Positions 59,603 to 64,000 of a stretch of DNA of 64,000 nt are shown one piece after another. Below the pieces are notes generated by a model. The model made no database searches and was not told the DNA's origin. It worked only from the letters and a program-made list of their open reading frames with translations. The DNA is from Patellaria atrata CBS 101060 (Eukaryota; Ascomycota; Dothideomycetes; Patellariales; Patellariaceae): assembly GCA_010093705.1 (NCBI GenBank), contig MU006090.1, positions 376,056-440,055 on the forward strand, written 5' to 3'. How positions within the stretch are numbered: position 1 is the stretch's first letter; every line of letters begins with the position of its first letter. The position numbers and the translations under genes are program-made.

Positions 59603-61916
59603 GCGTCTGCTGTGCTTCTAAGGTAGGTCGTAAAAAGCTCTATGGGGACAGTTTCGGGTCGTATTTCAGTAGAAAGAGTCAACCATTCAACCCTACCTGC
59701 ATCTTCACTCTTAAGGTGACCCCACGGCTGGGTTCCCGGTGTCTGATAGAGGTCCATAGTGGCAAGCAACAAACGGACCGGGGCTGAGAGGGTGCAAGAG
59801 CCAAATACTATACAGGAAGCGGTTGAATTGGCTTAGAGGTAACCCGAACCCAATATGTGGGCTTTCCGTATACGGTAAGATTTCGCTGGTGGCAGACGTT
59901 TTGGAAGCATCCTCGAATAAGATCAATCCAAAGGTACTTAAGCATGTGGCACGGAAAGGCCCGCCGATGAGACCTAAGAGATCATATTCATGATTGGAGG
60001 ATGTATTGCGTGCTCTTAGACCTCTTAGACCTCTTAGACCTCCACGTAGATTAGCGACTGGGATAAATGTAGTCATTAGGGCTCTCTGGGTCAGCCCAGG
60101 TCCGTTGGTTGGATATTTCTATTTCTTTGCAGACTGACTGCAGTTGCCCCAATCCTTCTTGTGAAACGTGAACAAATTTTCCCCCCTTACAGAGTGCGTT
60201 ATGATGATATCCGGCAGATGCATTTTCGTCCATGAGCTTAGGAAATATTGAAAAGAAAGAAATGACTGTGAAGGTAACCTACGCTCGAGATCTACAGTAC
60301 AAAGGTAAGGGAACGCAAGGAATCCACAGATGACTGAAAGATCGGGCGGAGACGCCCTGTGCGACATATTTCGGAGAGCCGGCGATGCCGAAAAGGGAAG
60401 GTCAAAGTACTGGAGGTACCATCTCACCCACCTCAGTTGCACCAAAGACGATATCAGAGAAGCACTCCCACCTTCAACTGCATACACTTTGAGAGTTCGC
60501 ATTCGTATTTGTCGCTTCCGAGATACTGGATGACATTCAAATGATGACCATACGAGCCGTGCCCTTAAAACACCTCGGTCCTTTTCCCACGTTTCCACAT
60601 GCAAGTATACAGATCCTTTCTTTTTGACTTATGTACGCAAACTCGTCCGGTACGTCGAAGATGCCTCTCATCAAGGTGTTTCTCTCATAAGTCGAATCTT
60701 CCTTTGAATAATCGACGACGCCTCAAGTCTCATGATATTTGCCGGATATTAATTGCATGTGAGAACACGCCGCGGCACAACGGCTCTTACCGTCTTGTAA
60801 GGTGTTGTCCTGTACACTGTAGAGTAAGACATCACCCAGCCGTCGCGTGGTCGTATTTATCTCTTTGATGAAATCTGACATATTACCTTGTTGGGATAAT
60901 CGTAGTTGGTCGATACTGCTACCGTACCGTAAACTGTGCAGTAAACAACACTTTGTACATTTGAAATGCTGACCTGGCATGCAGTCAAGGGAGCCGAGTA
61001 GGCGGGTGTAACGAATATAACATCTACTCTGCCTGCAGCCTGGAGCGACCCAAATAGTTGGGATTTGAGACGAGACCTATCCTTGCGTAGTAATAAAACC
61101 AAACTACTTGCTCCATATGTAAGGTATTATTGAGTGGCACCTGTTCTATTCGTGGACGCTTGATCGACCGGTATCACATAAGAAAGCCGAGTCTAAAACA
61201 CTTAAAGCCAGTAAGAGTGTTGAGGTATCTGGTACACGTTCTATAATTGAGAAGGGGTACAGTTTCATCGTCAACGAGTAAACCCCGTCAAAGAGTTGCT
61301 CATGATGAAGCAAACAATAACGTACCCACTAGGTAAATAAGTGACATAAAAAATAGGATGAGCAGTGCGTAGGTATGGACTCTTGGTGAGAACCTCTGGC
61401 CCAGAATAGAACGAGCACCAGTCGTATCACACAGTTTATGTGATATGGGGGTCACGTAAGATGTAGAACTCAGAATGTATTGTCACACGGTCCTATATAA
61501 CATTAATCCAACCCCCCAAATACATCGCACCGATCCCACCGAATGAGACCGACGAGCGTAATCCGAGCTTTCCCAGCTGGACACATGCACGCAATGGAAG
61601 AATCAATCCCGAAAAAGAACGCCAGATTCCTTGTGCCAAACCTCGAGATCCGCACAAAAGAAATCTATATGCAAAAAGGTCCACTCATGATGACCCACAG
61701 AGCATATACAGAGAATGCGGGTCTACGTTTTCCCCACCTAGATTATTTACTCATTGATTGTCGTACTTCCATCTCTCTTATCTCCCCCCCGGACAATCCG
61801 AGTCCCCTAAAGGAAGAGTTCGAATCAGTGGGGGAGGATGATCATCATCCACGATAAGCGGCAGGGGAATGTGACCTTGGCCGCCCATACATATCGATGA
61901 TCTCCTCCGCCCCATG
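59603..61916. other. intergenic, about 2.3 kb
   Basis: I find no gene. The region has many stops on both strands, a 9-bp tandem repeat (CCTCTTAGA, three copies near 60015-60043) and AT-rich stretches near 61300. Open frames at 60119-60604 (-) and 61543-61857 (+) have no family signature. Confidence 0.45.
60015..60043. repeat. 9-bp tandem repeat
   Basis: About three direct copies of CTCTTAGAC. Confidence 0.8.
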
Positions 61917-64000
61917 TCAATGGCCATCATATCCCGCACCTCTCTGCCACGGGCTAGAGTTGTTCTGTTGCCTGAAACGATCGCTTCGGTTACTAGCCGC
62001 ATATCCAGCGCTGGGAACTGGGCTTGCTGTGTTGCTACGTGGATTGCCGTAGCCTGGTGGGGCATGACGGTTGTCAGAGCCGGTACCTGGGAAGAATGGA
62101 ACAGATGGATCAACGGGACTGCGAGGTGGGTCGCGATATGGTGAGGCACTAGGAGCCGGAGGGTTCAAGCCACTTTCAGCCGACTTGGGGAATTGAGTAT
62201 CGCGTGCGACACTTCCGGATGAGAAAGAGTCGTCATCCTCGTCTAAGGCTTTGCGTTGACCATAACCTTCTTTACCCTCACCACGAGCAGTTGCACCTAG
62301 CGCGTCCAGTTCTGTGGTAAGCTGAGTTTGTGACTTGATGAAAGAGCCACGGTCATCACGCATAGGCTGGTAACGGGTATCAGGGTTCTTTGAGAAGATT
62401 GCGTATCCTGACGAAATGAGAACCATGAGAAGCAAGATCAACGCAAATGCGGCATTGTAGATGAAGAAGATGACTCCCATGACACCATTTACGATTCCCT
62501 AGGCAAGTTAGCGCTGATTCGACCATAGCAGTAAATAAAGCTTACCGGTTGATTGAAAACATTCGAGAATACGAGCAAAAAGATGGCGCTCAAGAAATTG
62601 ATCGCAGAGATTGCGATGTTGAAACCATTCGTCTTCTTATCCATGTAGGGTCTCATGATCGACAGTGAAATTAGGAAACCAGCCTCGATGATGACGAGTG
62701 CAACGGCTTGGGCAACACCGCTCGATTGAGCAAGACCGATGAACATACCCTTGACCAAGACGTAGATCAAGCAGGGGACGATATAGTAGTATGCACTGGC
62801 TTTGAATTGGACATAGAGGAAGCCCCATTTGTTTAACGAAACCGGATCCGAATAGAGGATATAAGCGGGATTCTTGTGCATGGCGATGGAACGCTGAGCG
62901 ATTCTGATGACTTTGGAGGATGCCCAACCAAGGATGCCGATCATGCAAACGAGAGTGAAAATGGCAAGAACAACTTCGGCGGCGGAATCTCTGCGAGTAA
63001 GCTCATAGAAGCAAAGAACAACCATTTGAGGAAAACCAATGAGGACGATACGGAACATGATGCCTTTGAGTACGGTCTTCCATCCATTGCGAAAATCAGA
63101 GAACTTGTCGGATTTCATCTTTCCAGCCTTCGATAGCGCTTCACAGGCATATTTGAAAACGATAACGCCGAGGACGACTAGAAGCACGAATATAACGAAG
63201 AAGATATACCCAGTCATGAAGATGTTTGTCGATTCAATCCTCGCACGGAAAGCGACACGCTCAATACCATGGACTGTGATAGTCTTGCTAGTTTCGGCTT
63301 GAGTCACCTGGTTGTTTGAGCGAGCCGCAATATCGACATAAGCTCGTTTAAGTAGTCTGTGCATGACTTCCAATGAGCGTTTCTGAACCTGAACGGAGGT
63401 GGTCGCGAGACTGGACAGAAGTGTTGCAGGTTTTCCACCAGTAGCACGTTGATACCATGTCGCAAGCTTTTGTAGGAACGAGACCCTGATGAGCCCCATG
63501 CTCCATTGGAAATTCTGTGTCCAGGATCCAGCAACGGGAGGTAGGTCAACAGCGGCCATTCCGAGGAAAGCTTGAGCCTGGAAATAACCAAACAAAGACA
63601 TAGCATTTGCAGCAACATGAGCGGCAGTGTTAGTGTGTCCAAGTCCGGAAGTGATGGCGGACGCTAGGAGACCCAGGCCAGCAATAACGGCGGTTACCCA
63701 TCCGACGGCTTTTTGGTAGACAGTGTTTCCATTGGAGAGCTCGGCTTCGACGCAAGCAAGAGCCTTGCCTTCTGTGTCATTGATATACACACGAACTCTT
63801 CCGTCGAGATCGGGAATTGTGTATGCCACCCCTAGATAATGTAAGTATGAATGAACCATGTTGGCACCGTGGTAGAAACCCTACCTGGAATTTGCTTGAC
63901 GGTATCCGCATCTAGAACAGCGTTTGACTCTATGTTAATTGTGCCAGTGTTCATAGGGCAGAGACCTGCTAGATCTTCCGAGTCGCATGGATCGATGGTC
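61917..64000 (-). CDS. Flc/TRP-like membrane protein, 5' end beyond the window
   Basis: Flavin-carrier (Flc1-3)/TRP-like family, placed in yeast at ER and cell-surface membranes and tied to FAD transport, calcium homeostasis and cell-wall integrity. The visible exons are >64000-63885, 63831-62546 and 62498-61917. The N-terminal part (DPCDSEDLAGLCPMNTGTI, then VAYTIPDLDGRVRVYINDTE) is the luminal ML-like domain with its cysteines. About nine membrane segments follow, for example AVGWVTAVIAGLGLLASAIT, TGYIFFVIFVLLVVLGVIVF and IVLIGFPQMVVLCFYELTRR. GFNIAISAINFLSAIFLLVF and the last segment are split by a 47-nt intron. The cytoplasmic tail is about 170 residues and Ser/Pro/Asp-rich (YRDPPRSPVDPSVPFFPG). 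The signal peptide and true start lie to the right of the window. Confidence 0.9.

Noticed and set aside
60119-60604. 161-codon open frame on the minus strand
   Set aside because: No domain, odd composition, and it lies in a stop-rich intergenic stretch.

Overview
The window is nuclear DNA of a filamentous ascomycete (Pezizomycotina). Evidence: many short GT-AG introns (about 43-180 nt) with CTAAC/CTGAC-like branch sites, a HET-domain gene, a Zn2Cys6 regulator, a Cch1-type calcium channel, a Flc/TRP-like protein and a broken kinase-WD40 gene, all typical of that group. A leotiomycete is my guess, but nothing in the window proves the class. No rRNA, tRNA, CRISPR, retroelement or virus-like element was recognised.

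Layout. 1-5 kb: an IFRD-family gene with awkward splicing, then a Zn2Cys6 transcription factor on the minus strand, then about 2 kb of AT-rich DNA. 7-21.8 kb: a dense housekeeping block with SPT6 (chromatin/elongation), VMA6 (V-ATPase subunit d), a HUB1/UBL5 ubiquitin-like protein with a long SR/RE extension, a STE7-type MAP kinase kinase divergent from it, and a VIT-vWA protein. 22-26 kb: gene-poor, AT-rich, holding a decayed protein kinase-WD40 gene. 26.7-30.3 kb: short genes (a Rho-like GTPase, a dimeric alpha/beta-barrel protein, an SMP-domain LEA-like protein, and a 43-residue spliced microprotein). 31-43.4 kb: a TFIP11/Ntr1 G-patch splicing factor, a large disordered fungal protein, an FLVCR-like MFS transporter, the PKA regulatory subunit and QCR6. 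44-53.5 kb: an accessory-looking HET gene followed by a 12-exon Cch1-type four-domain channel whose pore-ring residues look unusual. 53.5-59.6 kb: a small one-TM protein, a kinase with HAD/DFS motifs, a nearby fragment copied from that kinase, and a large pseudokinase. 61.9-64 kb: a Flc-family membrane protein running off the window end.

Several genes share pathways. SPT6, Hub1 and TFIP11/Ntr1 act in transcription and splicing. STE7 and the PKA regulatory subunit are the pheromone/filamentation MAPK and cAMP arms. Cch1 and Flc act in calcium entry and homeostasis. The grouping looks like ordinary fungal gene order rather than a cluster. The most notable points are the N/R/E/K filter of the Cch1-like channel, the SR-extended Hub1, and the kinase/pseudokinase corner with its local duplication.
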